From contig NC_065567.1 in the NCBI RefSeq assembly GCF_022605725.1, positions 26,515,127-26,579,126 on the forward strand: a stretch of DNA of 64,000 nucleotides, in the 5' to 3' direction. The position numbers and the translations under genes are program-made. Of the stretch, positions 10,491-20,639 are shown in pieces. The stretch is from Anthonomus grandis grandis. Taxonomy: Eukaryota > Arthropoda > Insecta > Coleoptera > Curculionidae. How positions within the stretch are numbered: position 1 is the stretch's first letter; each line of letters starts with the position of its first letter. The notes beneath the pieces were generated by a model. It had not been told where the DNA came from. It ran no database searches and was given only the letters and a program-made list of their open reading frames with translations.

Positions 10491-13400
10491 GCTACATGTT
10501 TTATGACGGCCGAAGGGATTAAACGGCATGATTAATCTACCTTCGGAGACAATATAGAAACAACAAACAGCCTCGGTCGGCATTTTCCATATTTCAAATT
10601 AAAATTATTGTAAAAGCACTCGCGGGCTTTATGAACAGAAAAAAAAAAGCTTCAGCCCTGGCACGGACCTCGGGGATGAAATAAAATATCGGCAGAACGC
10701 CAGCCCCTATTAAAATTGATTGATTTGTAGTGGGTATTTACGCTGCTTCATTTTTATTAGCCCTCGCTTCGTGCGAAGGGTGGACTTTTTTTTTATTTTT
10801 TGAAAATCTAATGGGGTGCTTTATTTGGGTGAATGAATTTAAACGGGGGAGGTGTTTTTGATAAACATTTACCTGGTGAACTTTTACATTTATACAGGTG
10901 CTTCATATATGCGTTCTTGCATAAAAGAGTCAGATTTTTAGTACAATCATGGTGCTCTTTTTTCCACGAATGCTTTGATTGAATCAAATTTTCTATAACA
11001 TTAGCTTTGTTCTTAAAATTACTAATTGAAAAATTCTTCCAGGCAGTTTTTACGACTGCCTGGAATAAAACTTGAATTTCTTGTCAGAAATCGAAAGAGA
11101 ATTCAACTGCCTGGACGAAATGAGCCATGCTACTCCAAATCCATCCTCGGGAAAAAAAAAATTGAAGAAAATTGTCTTCCGATAACTGATCTGACTTTAA
11201 TTTGAAATGTAACTGCCCAATTTCCAGACAGTTAGTTCAAAAAAATGAGCTTGTAATGGGAACCTTTATTGCCTAGAAACAATACATTTTTTAACTCATT
11301 GAACTAGGAAAAAAATGGAAAAGTTATTTCTTTGAAATGTGTGCCTGGAAACTCTGACTGTAACTCGATATTAGTTGCTGAATTTCCAGATAATTAAAAA
11401 ATTACTTCGATTAAGGCTTCGAATATTTCGAGTTTTGCCTTGAATAATTAAATCAATCAAAGCATACAGCTGTGTATAATTAAACATTTTCGTGCAGCCT
11501 TAGAAGTAAAAGACAATAAAGTGAAGCATTGTGAGAGTTGACAAAAGAAAGCATCAAAAACATAAACAGCACATTTTCCCCGTAAGAAAGCAGAAAAGCA
11601 TCAGCGGTTTTTGGAGTATTTGCTTTGAAAGTCTAAGGGTCACAATGGGCTGGCTCGCCTGGAAACTCCCCGTTCGATGTTTGTTTGTTTGTTTCAAAGT
11701 TATTACTATGCCTTAGAGAAGGGAGTGGAGAATTAATTGTATTTATTCAAGAATATAATTGTTTCCTCTTGAGTCACCCCTACCGTTGTTAAAAAAAATA
11801 TTTTTTACAGTTGATTACATTTGAATAACCACCCGCGGGACTTTTAATTGAACTTCTTTGAAAACTTTCCGTGTCTTATTTCGATAGTTTTCGTGTGTTA
11901 CTGGACAGTAAATTGACATTTGAACCTCATTATGTACTTTCGTGAATTGACCGTTTTTGTTTTAAGATGCTTTACTTCAGTTGCTTGTTCTAGGATTGAG
12001 TATGCTGTGGCGTTAACTTTACAGTGTTACTATTTTGCCAAGAGTTTGCAGACGGTAGCTCAGAATTATTGGAGGCTTGGGATTGTTCGAAGGTTCACTT
12101 ATGACTGCCTATTAAAGAATCTAAACTTGATTATAACTATTAAATAAGAGGGCGCCACTTTTTTTTTGTAAATGAAAGAAAACTAAGAAAAAAGATTTGG
12201 TATATGGGTTTCAATTAACAATTAAATGACCCTGGATAAAGTAGATTTAAAGAGGCAAAAAAAAAATCTCAACAATACAACGAAATTATATTTACATCAA
12301 AGACATGTACACACCTCACTTTCCAATCTGTCAAACGTTAACAATCTATTATGAACCAAAACATGAACAATGTTGATATGATCAAATCACATAAGTTTGT
12401 CAAAAGCAACAATCAAATTATGATTAAGCTACTAGGCAGATTTCAGCACTTGAAAAATAAATTGCAATTATTAAAGTTTCCAATAAATATTTGTATTACG
12501 CAGGGGAAGGTTCATGACCTTTTTACCTAAGGCATATTAGCCTTAACCATGTTATATCTACTTAATTACCGAAAAGGGTACTGAAAAATACTGAACAAAA
12601 AATAACTAATATTATAGATAAGAAATTGACATATTAAATTATGACATTAATTAAATATTTGTAAGGTTAAATTGAAATAAAAGATATATTAATAAAAATT
12701 TAAATAAATGAGACAAATCTATGGTTAGTAATATTTAAATAAATGAAATAAACTGGCCTGTATATCCCTCCAAGAAATGAACGGCTCGACTTCAAAACCA
12801 AGGCTGTGAATGTATGCCATTTGTAGCTTAGCTATCTGGACTGGGAATATCTAGTACTAGCTCTAGTTCTGGCTCCAACTCCACCGCTTTCAGCAATTTC
12901 CCGGGGAAATCAAAAGCCTGCAGCCATCAACAATTGAAAAAAAAAGAGGAAAACGGAAAAGTAAAACCCTAAAACAACGGTTGCCATTGTATTCACTGTC
13001 GATAAAAATGAATGGCGTTCAAAATGTGACACACTCACCTTGCTAAGTTTCATTATCCATCCATCAAAATCTCGGGCATCCTGCACCAGAATTATGAAAT
13101 AAACAGTTCCCTAAAGGAACAAGATTAAGGACTATAAATTATAAACCATATTGGCCACTTCCTGCTTCACAAATTTCGGAAATAAAAAACTGGCCTTTTA
13201 CGTGCGCTTCTACCTGCGACACGGGAACAAGTCCTCGAAAAATGGATGCAGTACCGACTAAAGAGAGTTACAGTAGTAATGTGTCATTGACATTGTGAAT
13301 TTAAAGAAATATCGATAAAAGAAGTTGACTATATTATTAATATAATTATTGAAATTAATGAAATATCAATGGAGCGTTAGTTAACATAAGAAATAGAAAA

Positions 13401-14203
13401 ATAAAACGCTACAATGCATCGTAACACTTTTTTAACCATGTAAAAGTAATTGAAGCCATACAAAAACCATTTCTTCATTCCCTAGCTACCATTGTCCATT
13501 CAATATCAACAGCAAGGCTCCGTTTGTCTTTCCATCATGCTAATTACTGACTCTTTTCTCCAATCACATTAAACACACAACTTAATCTTGACTCTACTGA
13601 TAACTCTACGTGTACTAATTTTATTATATCTTGTAAATTGAATTTAAAATATATAAGTGTACTAAGAAATTAGTAAAAAGATAAAATACTAAGAAAGTTT
13701 TTTTACTGCGCAGGAATCGACGCATCTTCATTAGGGTTGACGGATGTTTCAAACATTCCACGTCTGCGCATTCAATAACGTGCAAAAAACCTCGCGCTAC
13801 TTTTAAAGCAAATAAAGAAACTAAAGCGAATACGTGATAAAAACCACACGACCCCCTCGGATTCAGGATTCGTACGTGTAGGTACGTCCATTTAATAAAA
13901 CATTCATAGCTGTCCGGCTGTTAAACAAGAATTCAGCAATAACTGGCCTAATTTCTCTCCTGCTTCCGACACGTATGAAAGAACCGTTTGCTTTATAAGC
14001 AGCGGATGGCTTTCCTGCAGGGCAACGCCTTCAAATTGCTGCACGTGCACATTTTTAAGTGTTAGTGACGTCTTTGCTTTAGTGTTTATTTGTTTTAACT
14101 GTCATACGCATGTGTGAACTTTGACAGTAACATTCTGGATCTTTCCGAATGGGATGGAGATTTAGAAATTATTATTTTTTTACTGGACTTGACGGATGTT
14201 TTT
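10491..14203. other. Gene-free stretch
   Basis: About 3.7 kb without supportable genes. Open frames at 11531-11716 and 11920-12147 have no recognisable features. A small perfect hairpin lies at 11037-11064 and is listed separately. A GC-richer patch at 12780-12920 has no clear exon. It may be intron or intergenic DNA. Confidence 0.5.
11037..11064. repeat. Short perfect hairpin
   Basis: TTCCAGGCAGT is followed after a short TTTTACG-type loop by ACTGCCTGGAA, giving an 11-bp perfect stem. Related CTGCCTGG/CCAGGCA words recur nearby (about 11110 and 11343). They also resemble the motif that builds the fold-back element at 26880-32665. Confidence 0.5.
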
Positions 14204-14613
14204 TCATTAGCAATTTATTGTTTAACAATGTTTGGTAAACAAATAAATAAAATATTGGCAACGTCGTTATAACCACCTGTTCTTCGTCATTCCGGAGCAT
14301 ACTGCGCGACATCTCTGGAGACGCGTTGAAAGTTAGCGAATGTTGGCATCGCCGCTAGGAGGTCAGTTGACACTTCGTTTATTAATATTGGCGCGACTTT
14401 TAAATCGAAACTAATAAATATGGTGTAAATAATTATTTCTAGTAGTCTTGAGTGCCAGTGTTTAGTGTGTACGTGTAAAATAAATCAGTTGACATTTTTG
14501 TGTATCAAGTATTTTAATTCATACCTTAAAAAACGTCATATTTAATCAAAAGTTTTCTCATCTACAGGGTTTATGGCTCACAAAGCTGTCAAAAGCCCTA
14601 TGATAACAAATAC
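14204..14613 (+). repeat. LTR-like repeat, family 2, copy f
   Basis: Second copy of the unit at 10122-10490, in the same orientation about 4.08 kb downstream, and about 40 bp longer near its start (an ATTCCGGAGCATACTGCGCG stretch absent from copy e). It ends with the same GGGTTTATGGCTCACAAAGC block. If the two copies were LTRs of one element the 3.7 kb between should encode gag-pol. No such coding is visible, so they are better read as separate insertions. Confidence 0.7.
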
Positions 14614-15058
14614 GAAAATAATGATTTTTCTATAATTTTAATGAAAAGTTTTAAGATCAAAGCTCAGCCGCAGAGGGACCACACCGCCCAGTTTAGCATT
14701 TCCGCAGAAACTCAAACCGCGACGCTTTGAAGTTCGAGGAAATATGGCGGCCACTTGCTTTAATTGCTTGAAAGCCCCCCTTTAAAATTCCACCTGCTTT
14801 TTGCAAAAGAAAGAACGGCTTGAAGGGCACTTTTATTGGTTTTACCGAGAAAAATATTTCGGTCAGATATGTGCAGCGTATATTTAATTTTATTTCTGCA
14901 TAAGAGTGTCTCTCATAACCTCAAACTAAAAACATGGGGTGTTATTTGTTTTATAACTGCTCGAACTTGTCACGTGATGAGCTACCTTGAATAAGAAACA
15001 TAAAAGTCATTAATTGCTTTGCATTCAGCATGAGTCAATTGAATTTTGGTAATAAACA

Positions 15059-15075
15059 GGCGCAGTCGGTAGGAT
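15059..15075 (+). other. Possible retrotransposon primer-binding site (tRNA-Ser type)
   Basis: GGCGCAGTCGGTAGGAT follows directly after GGTAATAAACA. From knowledge of Drosophila errantivirus-type Ty3/gypsy elements, a primer-binding site of this form, complementary to the 3' end of a serine tRNA, sits right after the 5' LTR. The sequence before it (about 14614-15058) would then hold an LTR remnant. No gag or pol coding follows before satellite B, so at most this is a decayed 5' end. Confidence 0.4.
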
Positions 15076-15624
15076 AGTTCGGGGTTCGGCCGGTTATAAG
15101 TGCATCGAGTAACGAATACAGACAAATATTCGTTGATTTAGTTTAAATATCTCAAGCATTAATGATAATCAAGATAATGATACTTTGCTATATTTACCTA
15201 TGTATACTGTAGCCAACAGAAACAATAACAAGTTCAGAAAGAGTTAAATTCTTTACTCTATCATTTTTACAGGACAGGTTGGAACAAATGTAGTCAATAT
15301 TTGTATGTAGTTTAAATATGCTCTATAGCTATAGAGAAATTATAGGGCAAGTCAAGAAACTTGACGATGGTGAAGTCCACTGGCTTTGAAAGTATTATGG
15401 TAGAACACTTAGATTCATATCCTGAGGGCACAATGTCTATAAATTATTACAAAACTCACTACGAAGCTTTGAAAGATATATTGCAAAACCTCTTCCTGAA
15501 GCACAGTGGGCGAATGATGAAGATTGTGTTCAAGTTATTTGTCTAAATATTTCATGAGCACTTTGAGTGTCTCAACAACCAGCTCAAAGCATAGATACAC
15601 CAAATAAAAGAGATAGGTAACACA
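15076..15624. other. Gene-free stretch between PBS-like site and satellite B
   Basis: No coding family was recognised. The 61-residue plus-strand frame at 15361-15546 lacks any diagnostic motif. It may be decayed internal sequence of the element suggested by the PBS-like site. Confidence 0.4.
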
Positions 15625-17510
15625 ATTTATAACCTATAAAACCGACTTTTCGACATTCTACCGCATCTCAGGTCCCAGTAACATTCCGGATATTCTGGAA
15701 ATGTTACTTTTCTGATGTATTTAGACCGAATACAGACGGAAGGCATAATTTCATAGCGATCGTCAATAATTTCTGGAGGTATGACGGAGATTAATGCAGA
15801 TTTAGTGGTCAAAGTTCTACTTTTCGACTTTCTACCGCATCTCAGGTTCTAGTAACATTCTGGATATTCTGGAAATTTTACTTTTATGACGTATTTAAGC
15901 CAAATATAGACGGAAGGTATCATTTCATAGCGATCGTCAATGATTTCTGGAGGTATGACGGAGATTAATGCAGATCTAGTGGTCAAAAACCGACTTTTCG
16001 GCTTTCTACCGCATCTCAGGTTCTAGTAACATTCTGGATATTCTGGAAATTTTACTTTTATGACGTATTTAAGCCAAATATAGACGGAAGGTATCATTTC
16101 ATAGCGATCGTCAATGATTTCTGGAGGTATGACGGAGATTAATGCAGATCTAGTGGTCAAAAACCGACTTTTCGGCTTTCTACCGCATCTCAGGTTCCAG
16201 TAACATTCTGGCTATTCTAGAAATATTACTCTTCTAACGTATTTAGACCGAATACAGACGGAAAGCATAATTTCATAGCGATCGTCAATGATTTCTGGAG
16301 GTTTGACGGAGATTAATGCAGATTTAATGGTCAAAAACCGACTTTTCGACTTTCTACCGCATCTCAGGTTCTAATAACATTCTGGATCTTCTGGAAATGT
16401 TACTTTTCTGATGTATTTAGACCGAATGCAGACGGACGGCATAATTTCATAGCGATCGTCAATAATTTCTGGAGGCATGACGGAGATTAATGCAGATTTA
16501 GTGGTCAAAAACCGACTTTTCCACTTTCTACCGCATCTCAGGTTCCAGTAACATTCTGGATCTTTTGGAAATGTTACTTTTCTGACGTATTTGGACCGAA
16601 TACAGATGGAAGGCATAATTTCATAGCGATCGTCAATAATTTCTGGAGGTATGACGGAGATTAATGCAGATTTAGTGGTCAAAAACCGACTTTTCGACAT
16701 TCTACCGCATCTCAGGTCCCAGTAACATTCCGGATATTCTGGAAATGTTACTTTTCTGATGTATTTAGACCAAATGCAGATTGAAGGCATAATTTCATAG
16801 CGATCGTCAATGATTTCTGGAGGTATGACGGAGATTAATGCAGATTTAGTGGTCAAAATTCTACTTTTCGATATTCTACCGCATCTCAGGTTCCAGTAAC
16901 ATTCTGGATCTTCTGGAAAGGTTACTTTTCTGACGTATTTAAGCCAAATATAGACGGAAGGCATAATTTCATAGCGATCGTCAATGATTTCTGGAGGTAT
17001 GACGGAGATTAATTCAGATTTAGTGGTCAAAGTTCTACTTTTCGACTTTCTACCGCATCTCAGGTTTCTGTAATATTTTGGATATTCTGGAAATGTTACT
17101 TTTTTGATGTATCTAGACCGAATGCAGACGGAAAGCATAATTTCATAGCGATCGTCAATGATTTCTGGAGGTATGACGGAGATTAATGCAGATTTAATGG
17201 TCAAAAACCGACTTTTCGACTTTCTACCGCATCTCAGGTTCTAGCAACATTCTGGATCTTCTAGAAATATTACTCTTCTAACGTATTTAGACCGAATACA
17301 GACGGAAAGCATAATTTCATAGCGATCGTCAATGATTTCTGGAGGTATGACGGAGATTAATGCAGATTTAATGGTCAAAAACCGACTTTTCGACTTTCTA
17401 CCGCATCTCAGGTTTTAATAACATTCTGGATATTCTGGAAATGTTAATTTTCTGACGTATTTAGACCGAATACAGACGGAAGGCATAATTTCATAGCGAT
17501 TGTTAATGAT
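15625..17510 (-). repeat. Satellite B: 11 tandem copies of an exactly 174-bp monomer
   Basis: TCATAGCGAT recurs at 15751, 15925, 16099, 16273, 16447, 16621, 16795, 16969, 17143, 17317 and 17491, every step being exactly 174 bp. On the minus strand each unit reads a 58-codon peptide repeat with blocks IPPEIIDDRYEIM, VTFPE(D/Y)PECYW and NLRCGRKSKSR. The DNA core is homologous to satellite A in reverse orientation. The last unit is truncated and dissolves into AT-rich sequence at about 17510. Confidence 0.95.
16371..17204 (-). other. 277-codon open frame of peptide repeats inside satellite B
   Basis: Nearly five consecutive monomers are read without a stop. Because the period is 58 codons, the frame is kept from unit to unit. 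Each repeat holds IPPEIIDDRYEIM, a basic IRSKYIRKVTF stretch, PECYW and RCGRKSKSR. Outside this block the frame is closed where the Trp codon after PECY is TAG, or where a Glu codon (GAA) has become TAG before a PEC block. No known protein family is recognised. It may be a by-product of a satellite with few stops rather than a gene. There is no evidence here for transcription. Confidence 0.3.
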
Positions 17511-18719
17511 TTAATTCTAATTTAATTGATATGACATAAATTAAATGTTTGACACTATGAGTGCAATTAAGGATATTAAAAATATCAAAATTAACTACTT
17601 TTTTTATGCTATAAAAAAGCCTTTTTGCCACTTTCTACTTATAGCAGAGGAAAGCTTAAAGTTTCTTTTGTTGGTATAGCGCATTTATTAAGAAATTTAA
17701 GCCATTTTAAGCAACTTTTTAATTAAATTAAAATGTCAGTCCCTGCGTTATTGTTTGAACTTCACTTTGGGCCCGGAAACTTTCGTAGGCAACTTTTGAA
17801 CTTTTAACATGAGATTTTACACTGAGTACAAGAAATATGGGTGTAGATTGTAGATTTATTGTTCAAGTGTAAACTGTGTGTAGTAGCAGTTTTATGTTGT
17901 TTGTCTGTATTTTTGAAAAACACACAATTTGGACACGTGGCCATAATTAGGAAAACTTAACCTCACAAAACCAGTGTGGCCAACTATGAAATTTCAGGAT
18001 TCTCAAAAGTTAACCTTGAAAATCTCCCGATTTCACCAAAGATTAAGTCATTCAAGGGAAGGCTATTTAAACGAATCAGAAGTTTAAACTTACAGGATTA
18101 ATAAGAAGAAGTAGTTTTAAAGCAATTAACTCTAGGATAACAATGACACTATATTTTAATGGTAACTGTTCTGGGATTCTGTGTATGTACTCTAAAGTTC
18201 GATTTCCACAGTTGTCGTCTTTGTTTAGTCGATTTTAAATTGCCTAAGAGTGAAAAGGATGACACTAATTATACGAATAGAGTTCCACAATCCACTAGGT
18301 CCCATTAGGGTTTTATAGGGAAGGGTTTTCTGATATTTATTCTTTCGCTGAGTATCCAGCAGGTGGATATCCGTGTAATTGGATTTTGGATTGCCTAATT
18401 AAATATAAATTGATACAAAGGCTATTAATAAAATATTTATTAAATGAAACAATTGTTTACAAGTCAACATAACATCCAGACGTAATCCTTTTTCTATAAG
18501 TAATCCTAATTTTGTTTAAAAGGAATTGATAAAATCAACAGAGGTATTAAATAAAATCGAAAATCCAATAGCTTCGAAATATTCGTCTTAAAATTCTCTT
18601 TGAAATACTCCGAGTTGGCAACGCTGCGACTACTATTGACATATTATAAAAACGACAAGTTTGACAGTGCTATTTTTACATTGTTGCCTAATTCAAATTA
18701 ATCCTATTTTAATGAATAA
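17511..18719. other. Gene-free stretch
   Basis: AT-rich DNA with no supportable exon, RNA gene or transposon end. Confidence 0.5.
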
Positions 18720-19261
18720 TAGACAGTTTTCGAAGATGTTTTGAAGATTAAAATAGACATAAACGTTATCTTAGCCGTTGTTTGACAGCTCTTCAAAAAG
18801 TGTTTTTCAAATAGATAACATGTTTACCGCTAACCTAAAGATAGCAACTAATTTTCCAGAAATTCGTTTTCTTTGTTTTCTTTGTGATTGTTACCTCTTA
18901 GATTTTCTATCCTTATTTTTATGTGATGCTAAAGAAATGATTTATATTTTATTAATATTTGCTCTACAATACTATATCTAAGTTAATAAGGTAGCGTTAT
19001 TTAAAAATTGAAAAGTTACAATATGATTGAGGACTTTGAAGCCTCCAGATCTGACAGCGACTTAGATGATGCTCTGTTAGAAATAATTATTCCACCTATT
19101 AATAATATAAACCGAGCCAATATCTATGGCAATTTCAATTTAAACAATTTAGCCAACAAAGAATGTAAACATTAAAGCATGCAATAAATCAAACTTCAAA
19201 TGTCATATATGTCAATTACTAGTTACCGGTGCTACATTTTAATGGTTTCGAAAACTGTCTA
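18720..19261. mobile_element. Short TIR element, PIF/Harbinger-like
   Basis: TAGACAGTTTTCGAA at 18720 is repeated as its perfect reverse complement, TTCGAAAACTGTCTA, at 19247-19261, bounding 542 bp. The flanks are AT-only (ATAA on the left, ATAT on the right), so a 3-bp duplication cannot be read with certainty. The interior carries a small acidic open frame (19023-19175). TIR style, size and content suggest a non-autonomous PIF/Harbinger-type derivative. The superfamily is inferred, not proven. Confidence 0.55.
19023..19175 (+). CDS. Small acidic ORF (50 aa) in Harbinger-like element
   Basis: The frame starts MIEDFEASRSDSDLDDALLE, runs through an IIIPPINN stretch and ends NKECKH. It is acidic at the start, then Asn-rich, with no membrane segment or known domain. 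It lies inside the TIR element 18720-19261. The opening acidic stretch resembles the N-termini of some Harbinger-encoded proteins, so a 3'-truncated remnant of such a gene is the likeliest reading. A chance open frame is the alternative. There is no Kozak-like or splice evidence. Confidence 0.25.
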   Translation: MIEDFEASRSDSDLDDALLEIIIPPINNINRANIYGNFNLNNLANKECKH

Positions 19262-19370
19262 ATATTTGGAGGTTATTAAAGCTGTTATCCATAATAACAC
19301 CCAAGGACATTTTAAAAACCTTTTTACTTTAATATCTTTTATATTTTCCAGTGATATAATTCGGTAAACG
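19262..19370 (+). repeat. Dispersed repeat shared with 9020-9117 (inverted)
   Basis: TCCATAATAACACCCAAGGA through GTGATATAATTCGGTAAACG matches the reverse complement of 9035-9115. It abuts the Harbinger-like element directly. Confidence 0.55.
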
Positions 19371-19899
19371 CAATTTCCCTGTTATATCGTACACAAAAGC
19401 GGCTTTTTCATATGAGAGCTCGCAATTTGATCGCGTTATAAGAAAATTTTTGAGGGAGGAAAATCATCTTATTTGCCTTTTCAGAATTTTATATTAGGTA
19501 AAGTGAGTACGAGAATACACAATATTGTTCCTTTTTTTTTCGCATCAAAGTGATTCTAATGTTAAGAAGACAAGGATGCTACATAAAAGTAGCGCAAGCT
19601 TCATTGTAAGTTATTAGTTGCGCAGAAGTGAAGGTGTTGTGACATCATTGTCTGATTAATGAGATAAATGAATAATTAGAGGTTAAGTTGATATCGCCTT
19701 TGTACATTTTGGTGTAATAAAGACATTATTTATTTATTTATAGTGATAATTAAAAAAATCAAATATAATGCATTTCTTGCGCACTCTAAAAATGTATGTA
19801 GAGAATATAGATACTTATCTTAAAAAAAATTAATTTCCACTTATTTGCGATAAAAAAATGGCACAAGATTTTTTTATCACATATAATTTTCTTAAAAAC
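19371..19899. other. Gene-free stretch
   Basis: No gene is seen. TGTAATAAAGACATT followed by three TATT-type repeats at about 19710-19742 resembles the 3' tail of a non-LTR retrotransposon, but no coding precedes it. Confidence 0.4.
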
Positions 19900-20440
19900 C
19901 ATTTTTTTCTTAGGCAATTATTTTCTGCAAAAAACCGTTTTTCACTAATTCTACCCTTAGCCCCCCACCCACCCTACACCGCTTACCTATAAGAAATTGT
20001 TTTCAAAAATCCTTGTTTTCCAAAATAATACTCAGGAATAACAGCTGGTTTTACTGTTAATATTCAATCTACTAACACAGTTTGTTTATTAAAATTTGAT
20101 ATAATTATCTATATGTATATTAATAAATATTTAATAGAAATACAGTGCAATTAGATTAGATATTATGGACGAAAACTGGTGATTTTTCAAAAGAATTTCT
20201 TACTGGGAAAATATTTGGGGTGGGTGGGGGGGTTAAGGGTTGTGTTGATGAAAAACAATGTTTTTGCAGAAGATATATATGAAATATTTAATCTAATAAT
20301 ACTGTTTATTTAAATTGGAGATAATTTTATATATAAATATTTAGTACGAAAACAGCGTTATTAGATTGGATATTATGGACGAAAAACAGTGATTTTTTAG
20401 AAGAATTTCTTGAAATCTTAAGTAATCGAGTTTAAAAACT
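19900..20440. repeat. Inverted plus tandem repeat cluster
   Basis: The C-rich block CCCTTAGCCCCCCACCCACC near 19965 has its inverted partner GGTGGGTGGGGGGGTTAAGG near 20219. Matching arms extend outward (TTCTGCAAAAA...GTTTTTCA) and inward (AAGAAATT...TCAAAAAT), about 110 bp each, around a centre near 20095. A direct repeat of about 195 bp overlaps it, with TTAGATTAGATATTATGGAC near 20153 and TTAGATTGGATATTATGGAC near 20361. The class is unknown. It could be a MITE remnant inside a small satellite. Confidence 0.6.
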
Positions 20441-20639
20441 AGATATGTAAATCTCGTATCAATTTTTTAAATGCCGAAATTTTCTCTCTTTTGTAAACAG
20501 ATATAGGTGCAGTTTAATAAATATGCCCTTACCATATACTGTTGATAAATATTCCAAAACCAAACATTTACTAAAAAATGGTTGAACAATAAATATATAC
20601 TTAATGATAATAGTACATTATGATGTGTTGCTTGGGGTG

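Noticed and set aside
10122..14613. The two family 2 repeats read as 5' and 3' LTRs of one retrotransposon
   Set aside because: The 3.7 kb between them shows no gag, protease, RT or integrase trace, and the copies are strongly diverged.
15361..15546. 61-codon frame near the PBS-like site, considered as a gag start
   Set aside because: No zinc knuckle, capsid-like or other retroelement motif is visible.
2991..17510. Satellites A and B considered as CRISPR arrays
   Set aside because: The whole 174-bp unit is repeated. There are no short repeats with unique spacers, and the sequence is animal nuclear DNA.
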